Below are positions 16,790 to 25,402 of a stretch of 47,564 nucleotides of DNA, piece after piece. Under the pieces are notes generated by a model, which saw only the letters and a list, made by a program, of their open reading frames with translations, made no database searches and was not told the origin of the DNA. This DNA is from Prevotella sp. (GTDB lineage: Bacteria; Bacteroidota; Bacteroidia; Bacteroidales; Bacteroidaceae): positions 1 through 47,564 of the forward strand of contig JAFZAP010000008.1 in the NCBI GenBank assembly GCA_017557185.1, given 5' to 3'. The stretch's first letter is position 1. Each line of letters begins with the position of its first letter. The translations under genes and the position numbers were made by a program.

Positions 16790-17752
16790 TTAGAGCGATT
16801 CGAGTACGCGTTTCAAGACTACCTGCGCAGAGATTTCGCGATTGGCAGCTTCGGGAATGACGAGGGAGTTTGGTCCTTCGATGACATCGTCGGTGACGAT
16901 GAGACCGCGGCGCACGGGCAGGCAGTGTAGGAATTTTCCGTTGTTGGTCCACGACATATGTTCGGCATCGACGGTCCAGCTCATATCGCGTGAGATGATC
17001 TTACCATAGTTGGCAGGATTGGTCACACCTGGACAACTCCAGTTCTTTGCATAGATGAAGTCGGCACCTTCGAAAGCTTTCTTCTGGTCGTATTCCACAC
17101 GGGCATCACCCACGAACAGCGGGTCGAGCTCATAGCCTTCGGGGTGGGTGATAACGAGGTCTACATCGGCAGCACGCATCCACTCGGCAAACGAGTTGGG
17201 AACGGCCTGCGGCAAGGCGCGGCAGTGAGGCGCCCACGTGAGCACAACCTTTGGACGGGCGACAGTCTTGTGTTCCTCGATGGTGATAAGGTCGGCAAAG
17301 GCCTGCAGCGGATGCACGGTTGCCGTCTCCATTGCCACGATAGGCTTCCCGCTATACTTCACAAACTGCTGCATGACGGTTTCCGCATAGTCGTAGTCGC
17401 GGTCGGTGAGGCCGGCAAACGAACGGATGGCGATGATGTCGCAATAGCATGCCATAACGGGAATTGCTTCCAAGAGGTGTTCGCTTTTGTCGCCATCCAT
17501 GATGACACCGCGCTCGGTCTCCAGCTTCCAAGCACCTTGGTTCACATCGAGCACGATGACATTCATGCCGAGGTTCATGGCTGCTTTCTGGGTAGAGAGA
17601 CGTGTGCGGAGAGAATTGTTGAAGAATATGAGCAATGCCGTTTTGTTACGGCCAAGATGCTGCCATTGGAAACGGTCGCGCTTCACTTCCTGCGCTTCCT
17701 GAAGGGCGAGATGGAGGTCGCCGATGTCCTGAACGTGTTGGAAAATTCTCAT
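16790..17752 (-). CDS. argF': N-succinylornithine carbamoyltransferase (ArgF')
   Basis: Transfers a carbamoyl group to N-acylated ornithine in the Bacteroidetes version of arginine synthesis. The 320-residue protein closely follows the Bacteroides fragilis enzyme as I recall it. The carbamoyl-phosphate loop NNSLRTRLSTQKAAMNLG lies near residue 45, then LETERGVIMDGDK, FADLITIEE and HCLPVRRGLIVTDDVIE. In this family residue 90 sets acyl choice: Pro in the succinyl enzyme, and Glu at the matching place (92) in the acetyl enzyme of Xanthomonas. Here it is Ser90 (codon at 17483-17485). Published swaps at this site, as I remember them, gave succinyl activity with small residues, so succinylornithine remains the best guess. 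It is placed 36 bases after proA. Confidence 0.9.
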   Translation of the reverse strand: MRIFQHVQDIGDLHLALQEAQEVKRDRFQWQHLGRNKTALLIFFNNSLRTRLSTQKAAMNLGMNVIVLDVNQGAWKLETERGVIMDGDKSEHLLEAIPVMACYCDIIAIRSFAGLTDRDYDYAETVMQQFVKYSGKPIVAMETATVHPLQAFADLITIEEHKTVARPKVVLTWAPHCRALPQAVPNSFAEWMRAADVDLVITHPEGYELDPLFVGDARVEYDQKKAFEGADFIYAKNWSCPGVTNPANYGKIISRDMSWTVDAEHMSWTNNGKFLHCLPVRRGLIVTDDVIEGPNSLVIPEAANREISAQVVLKRVLESL

Positions 17753-17788
17753 CTTTTCGAAATGTATAGTTAATTGTATTCGTATTTG

Positions 17789-19021
17789 TTACGCCCTCGT
17801 CTGGCCTTCTCCTTTGATGATCCATTTGTAAGTGGTAATCTCCTCGAGTGCCATAGGGCCGCGGGCATGCAGTTTCTGTGTAGAGATGCCGATTTCAGCA
17901 CCAAGTCCGAATTGTGCGCCATCTGTAAAGCTGGTGGGTGCGTTCCAATAAACGCAGGCGGCATCAACTTCGTTGAGGAAGCGCTGTGCGGCCTCAGGGT
18001 CTTCGGTGACGATGCTTTCGCTGTGTCCGGATCCGTAGTGTTCGATGTGTGTAAGAGCTTCGTCCAAAGAGTCAACTACCTTCAACGCCATTCGCAGCGA
18101 GAGGAACTCCGTGCCAAACGACTCTTCATCAGCCTTCTTGATTTGAGAGGGAGAGATTTCGTGGAGCACCTCGTATGCTTCCTCATCGGCTTCAATAAGA
18201 ACGTTCTTATCAATCAGCGGCTGGCAAAGGACAGGTAGGTCGCTGAGGCGGTCGCGATGAATGATGAGGCAGTCGAGTGCGTTGCAGACGCTGACACGAC
18301 GTGTCTTGGCATTCACGACAATGGCGATAGCCTTCTCGATGTCGGCTGCACGGTCGACGTAGCAATGAACGACACCAGCTCCCGTTTCGATGACAGGCAT
18401 CTTGGCATTATCACGGACGTAGTTGATGAGTCGGCTGCTACCACGCGGAATGATAAGATCCACGATGCCACGGGCTTGTAGCAGTCGGTCGGTATCTTCA
18501 TGGCTCGTGAGTAAGATGGCACATTCGGCAGGCAATCCGTGTCGTTGCAGGACTTCATGGATGAGTGCCACGATGGCTGTGCAACTCTCTTTGGCATCGC
18601 TGCCGCCCTTGAGAACACAGGCGCTACCCGCTTTCAGGCAAAGAGCAAAGCAATCAAAACACACATTCGGCCGTGCTTCAAAAATGATACCGATGACACC
18701 GAAGGGAACGCTCACGCGACTTAACTCGAGACCGTTTGGCAGAACAGAGTGCTTCAGCGTGCGGCCGAGTGGGGAAGGGAGCATGGAAACATTCCGCAAG
18801 TCCTTTGCAATATCGTGCAGACGTGCCTCTGTGAGTTGCAGACGGTCATAGCGGGGGTCGCCCTTGTCCATCTTCTTGAGGTCGAGGACGTTGGCGGCCA
18901 GCAATCTTGACGTCTGTGCTTCAGTTGCATCGGCCAGATCGCGAAGGATGGCACTGCGTTGTTCGTCTGTCAGTTTCGCAATAAGCTTGCTGGCACTCTT
19001 GGATGTGGATAGGTCTTTCAA
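17789..19021 (-). CDS. proA: Glutamate-5-semialdehyde dehydrogenase (gamma-glutamyl phosphate reductase)
   Basis: Reduces gamma-glutamyl phosphate with NADPH to glutamate semialdehyde, the second step of proline synthesis. The 410-residue protein matches the family length. The cofactor-binding region includes [15 protein letters not shown] (near residue 110) and [24 protein letters not shown] near residue 242 contains the catalytic cysteine of the aldehyde-dehydrogenase fold (the VCNA Cys). It starts 8 bases after proB on the same strand, so the two enzymes of the unstable intermediate are co-expressed. Confidence 0.96.
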   Translation of the reverse strand: MKDLSTSKSASKLIAKLTDEQRSAILRDLADATEAQTSRLLAANVLDLKKMDKGDPRYDRLQLTEARLHDIAKDLRNVSMLPSPLGRTLKHSVLPNGLELSRVSVPFGVIGIIFEARPNVCFDCFALCLKAGSACVLKGGSDAKESCTAIVALIHEVLQRHGLPAECAILLTSHEDTDRLLQARGIVDLIIPRGSSRLINYVRDNAKMPVIETGAGVVHCYVDRAADIEKAIAIVVNAKTRRVSVCNALDCLIIHRDRLSDLPVLCQPLIDKNVLIEADEEAYEVLHEISPSQIKKADEESFGTEFLSLRMALKVVDSLDEALTHIEHYGSGHSESIVTEDPEAAQRFLNEVDAACVYWNAPTSFTDGAQFGLGAEIGISTQKLHARGPMALEEITTYKWIIKGEGQTRA

Positions 19022-19029
19022 TGCTGTTG

Positions 19030-19806
19030 CTATGAAGGGTTGATTTCAAATGCAGTATGTGGTGTCTCGTGCGGTTTCGTCATGAGGTCGACAAGAATAC
19101 CCTCACGTTCACCATTGGCGATGATGACATGAACACCTGCAGCCTGCAAGCGGACGGCAGTGGTGTACTTTGAGTGCATTCCTCCTCGTCCGAAAGCGCT
19201 CTTCTCGATCTGGATGCAGGACGACAGATCTTCACCCGGTGCCACCTTCCGAATCAGCTGAGAATGTTCATCATCGGGGTTACCAGTGTATATGCCGTCG
19301 ATGTTCGATAGTAGGATAAGCGTATCGGCATGCATCATCTCGGCAATGAGTCCGCTTAGCTCGTCGTTGTCGGTGAACATCAGCTCGGTGACACAGACGG
19401 TGTCGTTTTCATTCACGATGGGCAGGACACCGTTCTCCAACATGACAGTCATACAGGCCCGCTGATTCTCGAACTGCTCGCCGGGCAGGAAGTTCTCCTT
19501 CATCGTGAGCACCTGTCCCACATGGATGTGGAATTCGCGGAAGAGGTCGTAGTAGAGTCCGATGAGCTTCACTTGTCCGAGAGCCGAGAACAGCTGGCGC
19601 TGTTCCACTGAGTCGAGTGAATGATCGACCTTCAGTTCACGTCGCCCACAAGCTACTGCACCACTCGACACAAGAATCACCTCATGTCCTTGTTGGCGAA
19701 GCCAAGCCAGTTGGTCGACAAGTGCCGATACCCGTGTGACATCCAGCTTGCCATCAGGGCGTGTAAGGACATTGGAGCCAACCTTGACGACGATTCTCTT
19801 TTTCAT
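19030..19806 (-). CDS. proB: Glutamate 5-kinase, short form
   Basis: Phosphorylates glutamate at the gamma carboxyl, the committed and normally feedback-controlled step of proline synthesis. The 258-residue protein is only the amino-acid-kinase domain: VVKVGSNVL and [13 protein letters not shown] near the N-terminus, [20 protein letters not shown] for glutamate and nucleotide binding, and [13 protein letters not shown] near the C-terminus. The C-terminal PUA domain found in the E. coli enzyme (367 residues) is absent. The start at ATG 19806 ([12 protein letters not shown]) is preferred; a GTG at 19812 directly abuts the proC stop. Proline inhibition is expected from the family but not shown here. 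Confidence 0.95.
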   Translation of the reverse strand: MKKRIVVKVGSNVLTRPDGKLDVTRVSALVDQLAWLRQQGHEVILVSSGAVACGRRELKVDHSLDSVEQRQLFSALGQVKLIGLYYDLFREFHIHVGQVLTMKENFLPGEQFENQRACMTVMLENGVLPIVNENDTVCVTELMFTDNDELSGLIAEMMHADTLILLSNIDGIYTGNPDDEHSQLIRKVAPGEDLSSCIQIEKSAFGRGGMHSKYTTAVRLQAAGVHVIIANGEREGILVDLMTKPHETPHTAFEINPS

Positions 19807-19812
19807 CAGCAC

Positions 19813-20613
19813 TTATTTTGACTGGGGAATGGAAGCCATGAGGCCTTCGATGATTGATGTGGTGAAGCCGTTGCGCTCCATAGCATTGAGACCACGAATG
19901 GTCAGTCCGGCAGGTGTCGTGACACGGTCGATTTCCGACTCAGGGTGTGAGCCTTCGATGCAGAGCAGGCTGGCGGCACCTTTCATGGTCTGTGCCACGA
20001 TGCGCTGGGCGTCGCTCGGTGAGAAGCCGAGGAGCACACCGCCTTGGGTGTTTGCACGGATATAGCGTAGGGCATAGGCAATACCACAGGAAGCAAGGAC
20101 AAGTCCGGCATTCATCAAACGCTCCTCGACGAGCATCGCATCGCCCAGTTCCTGGAAGATGCTTAACAGCTGCTGGTCCTGTTCCGGTGTGGCGCCAACT
20201 GATGAAAGGAAGGTCATGCTCTCGCGAGTGGCGATAGCCGTGTTGGGGATGAGGTAATAGAGCACAGGCATTTCACCGTTGCGCTCAAACAGTTGCTTGA
20301 GTTCGGCGAGGCCAACACCGCCTACCATCGAGCAGACAATCTGCTTGCGATAGTCGAGCAGTTCCTTCAGCTGGTCGACGAGTGGTGCCAGCTTCCAAGG
20401 TTTCACGGCAATGACGACCACGTCGGCATCTTTCGTGCAGACACGGTTGTCAGTCGTAGTGCGTACACCAGGAGCGTTCGCCTTGATGCGCTCCAGTTTC
20501 TCGGGATGTGTATTGCTGATGCAGATGTCCTCAGCGCGTACGGCGGAACTCTGTGCAAGTCCGAAAGCCAGTGCGCTGCCGATGTTTCCTGCTCCAATGA
20601 TTGCTATCTTCAT
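19813..20613 (-). CDS. proC: Pyrroline-5-carboxylate reductase
   Basis: Reduces pyrroline-5-carboxylate to proline with NAD(P)H. The 266-residue protein has the Rossmann start IAIIGAGNIGSALAFGL, the core VVIAVKPWKLAPLV near residue 70, and the C-terminal signature region VTTPAGLTIRGLNAMERNGF (substrate site). The ATG overlaps the stop of the acyl-CoA synthetase gene by four bases (ATGA), which implies translational coupling. With proB and proA directly downstream, this completes the proline pathway in one block. Confidence 0.96.
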   Translation of the reverse strand: MKIAIIGAGNIGSALAFGLAQSSAVRAEDICISNTHPEKLERIKANAPGVRTTTDNRVCTKDADVVVIAVKPWKLAPLVDQLKELLDYRKQIVCSMVGGVGLAELKQLFERNGEMPVLYYLIPNTAIATRESMTFLSSVGATPEQDQQLLSIFQELGDAMLVEERLMNAGLVLASCGIAYALRYIRANTQGGVLLGFSPSDAQRIVAQTMKGAASLLCIEGSHPESEIDRVTTPAGLTIRGLNAMERNGFTTSIIEGLMASIPQSK

Positions 20614-22298
20614 TTCTGGTTGTCTTTTTCTCTGATTTCTACTCTGCGAATCTTACCGCTGATGGTTTTCGGCAGTTCATCGACGAATTCGATGATGCGA
20701 GGATACTTATAGGGTGCCGTTACGCGCTTCACGTGCTGTTGCAGTTCTTTTACAAGGTCGTCGCCGGCTTTGTCCTTCCACTCTTTGCCGAGAACGACAG
20801 TGGCCTTTACCACCATGCCGCGAATGTCGTCGGGAACACCGGTGATGGCACATTCCACAACTGCGGGATGAGTCATCAAGGCACTCTCCACTTCGAATGG
20901 GCCGATGCGATAGCCGCTTGACTTGATGACGTCGTCGATACGGCCTTCAAACCAATAGTAGCCGTCCTCGTCGCGCCAAGCTACGTCGCCCGTGTGGTAA
21001 TAGCCGTCGTGCCACGTCTTGCGCTGTTGTTCTTCGTCACGGTAGTAGCCCTTGAAGAGTCCGAGTGGTTTCTGCTTGTCGGTCTTGATGACGATTTCGC
21101 CCTTTTCACCTTCCTCGCAGAAAGTGCCGTCAGGCTTCATCAGGGCAATGTCGTATTGTGCGTTGGGCATACCCATCGAACCTGGCTTGGGTTTCATCCA
21201 CGGCATCGTGCCGAGAGTCATGGTGGTTTCGGTCTGGCCGAATCCTTCCATCAGCTTGATACCTGTCTGCTCGTAGAACTTATCGAACACGGCAGGGTTC
21301 AGGGCCTCGCCAGCTGTTGTGCAGTATTGCAGTGATGAGAGATCGTAGTGCGACAGGTCTTCGCGAATCATGAAGCGATAGATGGTGGGTGGAGCACAGA
21401 ATGAGGTGATGCGGTATTTCTCTATCTGTCGCAGCAGGGCGTCAGCGTTGAATTTCTCATGATCGAACACAAACACGCAGGCACCTGCAATCCATTGTCC
21501 ATAGATCTTTCCCCATACGGCCTTACCCCATCCTGTGTCGGCAACGGTCAGGTGAATACTGTTCTCCTTCAGGTTATGCCAGAACACACCCGTTGTGAGA
21601 TGCCCCAGAGGATAGAGAAAGTCGTGGGCCACCATCTTCGGTTCTCCGCTTGTGCCGCTGGTGAAGTACATCAGCATCGTGTCGTCGTTGCTGTTCGTAT
21701 GTTCAGGTCTGACGAAGGCGGGTGCGTTGATGATTTCCTTATACCAGTCGTGGAATCCCTTCGGCAACGCAGTCTTTTCGTCGTCGCACCACGCAGGCAG
21801 GTGTGTTACTGCGATGACAGCCTCTACCGTAGGGCTCTCAGGCAGAGCTGCTGCTATCTGGCTCATCACATAGGAATCGTCGGCGCAGATGATGGCTTTT
21901 ACCGATGCCCGGGTGTTACGATAGACAATGTCTTTCTTTGTCAGCATGTGGGTGGCGGGAATCGCCACTGCTCCCAGCTTGTGAAGTGCGAGCATGGAGA
22001 TCCACCATTCCAACCGGCGCTTCAGGATGAGCATCACCATGTCGCCGTGTGCGATGCCGAGTTGCTGCAGGTAGGCTGCTGCCTGGTCGCTGCGTTGCTT
22101 CAGGTCGGCAAACGTCAGCCGCAGTTCCTCGCCCTCGTCGTTGGTCCAAAGCAAAGCCAGCTTGTCGGGTTCTTCTTCCGCCCATGCATCCACTACGTCG
22201 TAAGCAAAATTGAAATTCTCAGGAACGATGAATTCCAGATTCTCCTGATAATCGTCCACCGACGTGAACGTTGTTTTCCTTAAAAATCTTTCTACCAT
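20610..22298 (-). CDS. AMP-forming acyl-CoA synthetase (acetyl-CoA synthetase-like)
   Basis: An ANL-superfamily adenylating enzyme that activates a carboxylic acid with ATP and joins it to CoA. The 562-residue protein has all core motifs: YFTSGTSGEPKMV (phosphate loop, near residue 213), GFGQTET, YHTGDVAWRDEDGYYW, GRIDDVIKSSGYRIGP (hinge) and TISGKIRR near the end with the adenylation-step lysine. The sequence is closer to medium-chain or acetyl-type synthetases than to long-chain ones; the substrate is not readable. It follows the XRE-cupin regulator gene by 27 bases and overlaps proC by four. The setting inside amino-acid synthesis genes is unexplained. Confidence 0.9.
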   Translation of the reverse strand: MVERFLRKTTFTSVDDYQENLEFIVPENFNFAYDVVDAWAEEEPDKLALLWTNDEGEELRLTFADLKQRSDQAAAYLQQLGIAHGDMVMLILKRRLEWWISMLALHKLGAVAIPATHMLTKKDIVYRNTRASVKAIICADDSYVMSQIAAALPESPTVEAVIAVTHLPAWCDDEKTALPKGFHDWYKEIINAPAFVRPEHTNSNDDTMLMYFTSGTSGEPKMVAHDFLYPLGHLTTGVFWHNLKENSIHLTVADTGWGKAVWGKIYGQWIAGACVFVFDHEKFNADALLRQIEKYRITSFCAPPTIYRFMIREDLSHYDLSSLQYCTTAGEALNPAVFDKFYEQTGIKLMEGFGQTETTMTLGTMPWMKPKPGSMGMPNAQYDIALMKPDGTFCEEGEKGEIVIKTDKQKPLGLFKGYYRDEEQQRKTWHDGYYHTGDVAWRDEDGYYWFEGRIDDVIKSSGYRIGPFEVESALMTHPAVVECAITGVPDDIRGMVVKATVVLGKEWKDKAGDDLVKELQQHVKRVTAPYKYPRIIEFVDELPKTISGKIRRVEIREKDNQK

Positions 22299-22325
22299 AT
22301 AATGCTTGTGTCAGCTTGGGATGTC

Positions 22326-22880
22326 TTATGAGAAAATGATGGCGAGGAAGCGCACACGCTTGTCGTTGAGTGTCCGCATGCCATGTGGCTGTGTGGCGTC
22401 GAAATAGATGCTGTCGCCTTCCTCGAGCGTGAGCACCTTTGTGCCGATGGTGAGTTCCATGGAACCTTCGAGCAACATGTTAAACTCCTGGCCAGAGTGC
22501 GAGTTCATCTCCTTCGGTGTACCAGCGGGCTTCGGCTCAACGGTCACAATGAACGGATCGGCATGACGGCCGCGGAATCCGCTAGCCAGACTTTCATACT
22601 GATAGGCCTTGCGTCGTTCCACACGCTGTCCCTGTCCCTTGCGGGTGAGGAAGTAGGTGTTCATTTTCGGCTCTTCTCCGAACATCAACACATCGAGTGA
22701 GATATTGTACTCTTTGGCAATCTTCTGCAGGTTGGCCACTGAGAGCTCGGCCTCGCCGCGCTCCATTTCTTCATAATGCTCCACAGAGATTCCACATAGC
22801 TTGGCAACCTCCTCGGTGCTGATATCAAGAACGTCGCGCAGTCCGCGCAGTCGCTCTCCAATTTGTTTGAGTTCGTCCAT
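22326..22880 (-). CDS. XRE-family transcriptional regulator with cupin sensor domain
   Basis: A 184-residue DNA-binding regulator. Residues 6-62 form an XRE helix-turn-helix (ISTEEVAKLCGISVEHYEEMERG). Residues 110-184 form a cupin barrel (HSGQEFNMLLEGSMELTIG, then LTLEEGDSIYFDATQPH) that probably senses a small ligand or metal. This architecture often controls the gene beside it, so the acyl-CoA synthetase directly downstream is the likeliest target. It has its own promoter (TAACTTTG at 22912-22919, minus strand) at the end of argD, so this gene and those after it can be transcribed separately from the arginine genes. The ligand is unknown. Confidence 0.9.
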   Translation of the reverse strand: MDELKQIGERLRGLRDVLDISTEEVAKLCGISVEHYEEMERGEAELSVANLQKIAKEYNISLDVLMFGEEPKMNTYFLTRKGQGQRVERRKAYQYESLASGFRGRHADPFIVTVEPKPAGTPKEMNSHSGQEFNMLLEGSMELTIGTKVLTLEEGDSIYFDATQPHGMRTLNDKRVRFLAIIFS

Positions 22881-22911
22881 AAGTGTTATGGTTTATTGCG
22901 TTATCCGACTG

Positions 22912-22943
22912 CAAAGTTACATATTATTATCCTAAGCGCCAAG
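22912..22943 (-). promoter_or_regulatory. Internal promoter before the XRE-cupin gene
   Basis: The minus strand has TAACTTTG at 22912-22919, with CTTGG at 22939-22943 as a weak -33. The -33 lies inside the 3' end of argD. The element is 32 bases upstream of the ATG. Confidence 0.65.
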
Positions 22944-24074
22944 TGTTCGACGGAATTTTTCTATGAACACGTCGGCATCGGCCTTCGTCAGGCAGAGTGG
23001 CGGCAGCAGGCGCAGTGTGTTGGTTCCTGCACAGCCGGTGAACACGTGTTCATCGTAGATGAGTCGATTGCGGATGTCTTTGTAGGGTTCGCTCAGGTCG
23101 ATGCCGATCATCAGACCGCGACCACGCACGTCGGTAATCAGATTTGGGCGTTCGGCCTGCAGCGCCTTGAGTTGCGAAATCAGGTAGGTACCCACTTCGT
23201 CGGCATTCTGCACAAGTTGCTCCTCCTCCATCACATCGAGCACCGACAGCGCTGCTGCACATGCCAGATGGTTGCCGCCGAAGGTTGTACCCAACTGTCC
23301 ATATTGGGCTTTGAATTCCGGCGAGATGAGTACGGCACCCATGGGGAAGCCGTTGGCAATACCTTTGGCCATTGTGATGATGTCGGGACGGATGCCCAGC
23401 CACTGGTGGGCGAAGAACTTTCCTGAACGTCCGAAGCCACACTGTATCTCATCACAGATCAGTACTACGCCGAAACGCTTGCAGGCATATGACAACTCCT
23501 GAGCGAACAGCGGATTTACCATTTGTATGCCGCCGACACCCTGTATGCACTCCAGAATGACGGCTGTGATGCCGCCTTTCACCATCTCGCGCACCCAAGC
23601 CTCGATGTCGTTGAGCGGAAGGAACTTCGCATGATGGTTGTCGTTGATAGGAGCCACAATCTTCGGATTGTTACTCATCTCCACAGCGAGCGAAGTGCGG
23701 CCGTGAAACGCTTTGTGAGCAGTAAGAACGCGGACATAGCCCGTCTTGAACGAAGCCAGCTTCAAGGCGTTCTCGTTGGCCTCGGCACCGCTGTTCACCA
23801 GGAACAGCTGGTAGTCTTCGTAGCCCGAAATCTTGCCAAGTCGTTCGGCCAGTTGCTTTTGCAGCGGGTTGATGACGGAGTTGCTGTAGAATCCCAGCTT
23901 GCCAACTTGGCGTGTGATGGCTTCCACATAGTGCGGATGCGAGTGGCCGATGCTGATGACGGCATGTCCGCCATAGAGATCGAGATATTCCTGCCCCTTG
24001 TCGTCCCACACGTGGCAGCCTTTTCCTTCGACAATATTGATGTCGAAAAGAGGATAAACGTCGTATAAGTTCAT
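22932..24074 (-). CDS. argD: Acetyl/succinylornithine aminotransferase
   Basis: A class III PLP aminotransferase that makes N-acylornithine from N-acylglutamate semialdehyde. The 380-residue protein has FLVNSGAEANENALKLA (cofactor phosphate loop, near residue 92), LICDEIQCGFGRSGKFFA (cofactor Asp, near 205) and ITMAKGIANGFPMGA with the Schiff-base lysine near 236. The end of the protein (VFTGCAGTNTLRLLPPLCL) is typical of ArgD. It lies 34 bases after argC. Because ArgF' looks succinyl-specific, the natural substrate is probably the succinyl form. Confidence 0.94.
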   Translation of the reverse strand: MNLYDVYPLFDINIVEGKGCHVWDDKGQEYLDLYGGHAVISIGHSHPHYVEAITRQVGKLGFYSNSVINPLQKQLAERLGKISGYEDYQLFLVNSGAEANENALKLASFKTGYVRVLTAHKAFHGRTSLAVEMSNNPKIVAPINDNHHAKFLPLNDIEAWVREMVKGGITAVILECIQGVGGIQMVNPLFAQELSYACKRFGVVLICDEIQCGFGRSGKFFAHQWLGIRPDIITMAKGIANGFPMGAVLISPEFKAQYGQLGTTFGGNHLACAAALSVLDVMEEEQLVQNADEVGTYLISQLKALQAERPNLITDVRGRGLMIGIDLSEPYKDIRNRLIYDEHVFTGCAGTNTLRLLPPLCLTKADADVFIEKFRRTLGA

Positions 24075-24108
24075 ATTGAGATGTTTAGAAGTTGTGATGT
24101 GAAGAAGT

Positions 24109-25113
24109 TTAGAATGCGCTGGCCTTCAGGCGCAGGCCTGTTGTCTCGTCGAGTCCGAACATCAGGTTCATGTTCTCGACGGCCTGTCCCACAGCGCCTT
24201 TCAGCAGATTGTCGATGCATGAGGTGATGAGGAGTTTGTCGCCGAAGACGTCGGCATGCACGATGCATTTGTTCGTGTTCACCACCTGCTTCAGGTCGAT
24301 GGAACGCGAGCTGTAGTGAGTGAACGGCTCGTCGGCGTAGAACTGCTCATAGGCAGCAACAACATTTTCGGGCGAGGACTGCTCAGGCAGACGCACGACG
24401 ACAGTAGCGAAGATGCCGCGTGCGAAGTCGCCGCGATAAGGGATAAAGTCGATGCTCGGGCCGTCGGCTTGTCCGATTGGAGGCAGGGTGGGGTAGCCTT
24501 GCTGCTGCAACTGGTTGAGCGACTGGCAGATTTCCGGCACGTGCTGATGCTGGAAAGGCTTGTAGATGCTCATGTTGCCCATTCGCCACGAGAAATGGGT
24601 GGTGGCCTGCGGGCGCTGTCCGGCACCCGTCGAGCCGGTGATGGCATTCACGCTGACATCGCTGACGAGCACTCCTTGTTGGGCGGCAGGCAGCAGAGCC
24701 AGCTGGATGCATGTGGCGAAGCAGCCCGGATTGGCCACGTGGCGGGCCTTTCGGATAGCCTCGCGGTTGAGCTCGGGCAGTCCGTAGACATAGTCGTGGT
24801 CGCCCTTCAGCCGGAAGTCCTGTGCCAGATCGATGATCTTAACGTGCTCGGGAATGGTGTGTTCTTGCAGGAACTGCTCACTCTTCCCGTGCCCGAAGCA
24901 GAAAAACACAACATCCACGTCGTCGAAAGGCATCGACGACGTGAATGTCATATCACACTCGCCAAACAGTCCCGTATGTACGTCGCTCACGGGGTTGCCG
25001 GCATTACTCTCGCTGTTGATGAATTTAATCTCGGCCTCGGGGTGGTTCAGCAGCAGGCGGATGAGTTCGCCGGCTGTGTAGCCAGCCCCTCCGAGGATTC
25101 CAATTTTAATCAT
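24109..25113 (-). CDS. argC: N-acyl-gamma-glutamyl-phosphate reductase
   Basis: Reduces N-acyl-gamma-glutamyl phosphate to the semialdehyde with NADPH. The 334-residue protein starts IKIGILGGAGYTAGELIRLL, the type 1 ArgC Rossmann motif. The catalytic cysteine lies in ANPGCFATCIQLALLP near residue 148. The C-terminal half has FIPYRGDFARGIFAT and FVNTNKC-like segments common to the family. It sits between the small PspC gene and argD. No argB (acylglutamate kinase) gene for the preceding step is present in the window. Confidence 0.95.
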   Translation of the reverse strand: MIKIGILGGAGYTAGELIRLLLNHPEAEIKFINSESNAGNPVSDVHTGLFGECDMTFTSSMPFDDVDVVFFCFGHGKSEQFLQEHTIPEHVKIIDLAQDFRLKGDHDYVYGLPELNREAIRKARHVANPGCFATCIQLALLPAAQQGVLVSDVSVNAITGSTGAGQRPQATTHFSWRMGNMSIYKPFQHQHVPEICQSLNQLQQQGYPTLPPIGQADGPSIDFIPYRGDFARGIFATVVVRLPEQSSPENVVAAYEQFYADEPFTHYSSRSIDLKQVVNTNKCIVHADVFGDKLLITSCIDNLLKGAVGQAVENMNLMFGLDETTGLRLKASAF

Positions 25114-25129
25114 TCAGTGTTTGTTGCAC

Positions 25130-25321
25130 TTACGCCCTCGGCATGATGAGCCACAACACAATGTAGATCAACAAGCCTGGGAAGCCGGCGCTGAAGATGG
25201 TCAGCAGCAGATAGATGATTCTGACCAGTGAAGGGTCCCAATCGAAGTAGTCTGCAATACCGCCGCAAATGCCGGCAATCCAACGGTCGTTCGACCGTAA
25301 AAGTTTCTTTCCTGTAGCCAT
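25130..25321 (-). CDS. PspC domain-containing small membrane protein
   Basis: A 63-residue protein that is essentially one PspC domain: KKLLRSNDRWIAGICGGIADYF, then a hydrophobic segment (IIYLLLTIFSAGFPGLLIYIVLWLIMP) forming one long or two short membrane helices. PspC-type proteins take part in envelope stress signalling in proteobacteria; the role of these minimal Bacteroidetes versions is unproven. ATG 25321 is chosen because the in-frame extension to 25375 (MAVASSNSQ) is not conserved-looking. It starts 81 bases after argG and ends 16 bases before argC. Confidence 0.85.
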   Translation of the reverse strand: MATGKKLLRSNDRWIAGICGGIADYFDWDPSLVRIIYLLLTIFSAGFPGLLIYIVLWLIMPRA

Positions 25322-25402
25322 AATCTTATCTCCTTTTGTTGGTTGTTTCTGACTGTTAGACGAAGCAACCGCCAAGAAGGTTGCATGAGAGGTCGATTTT
25401 TT

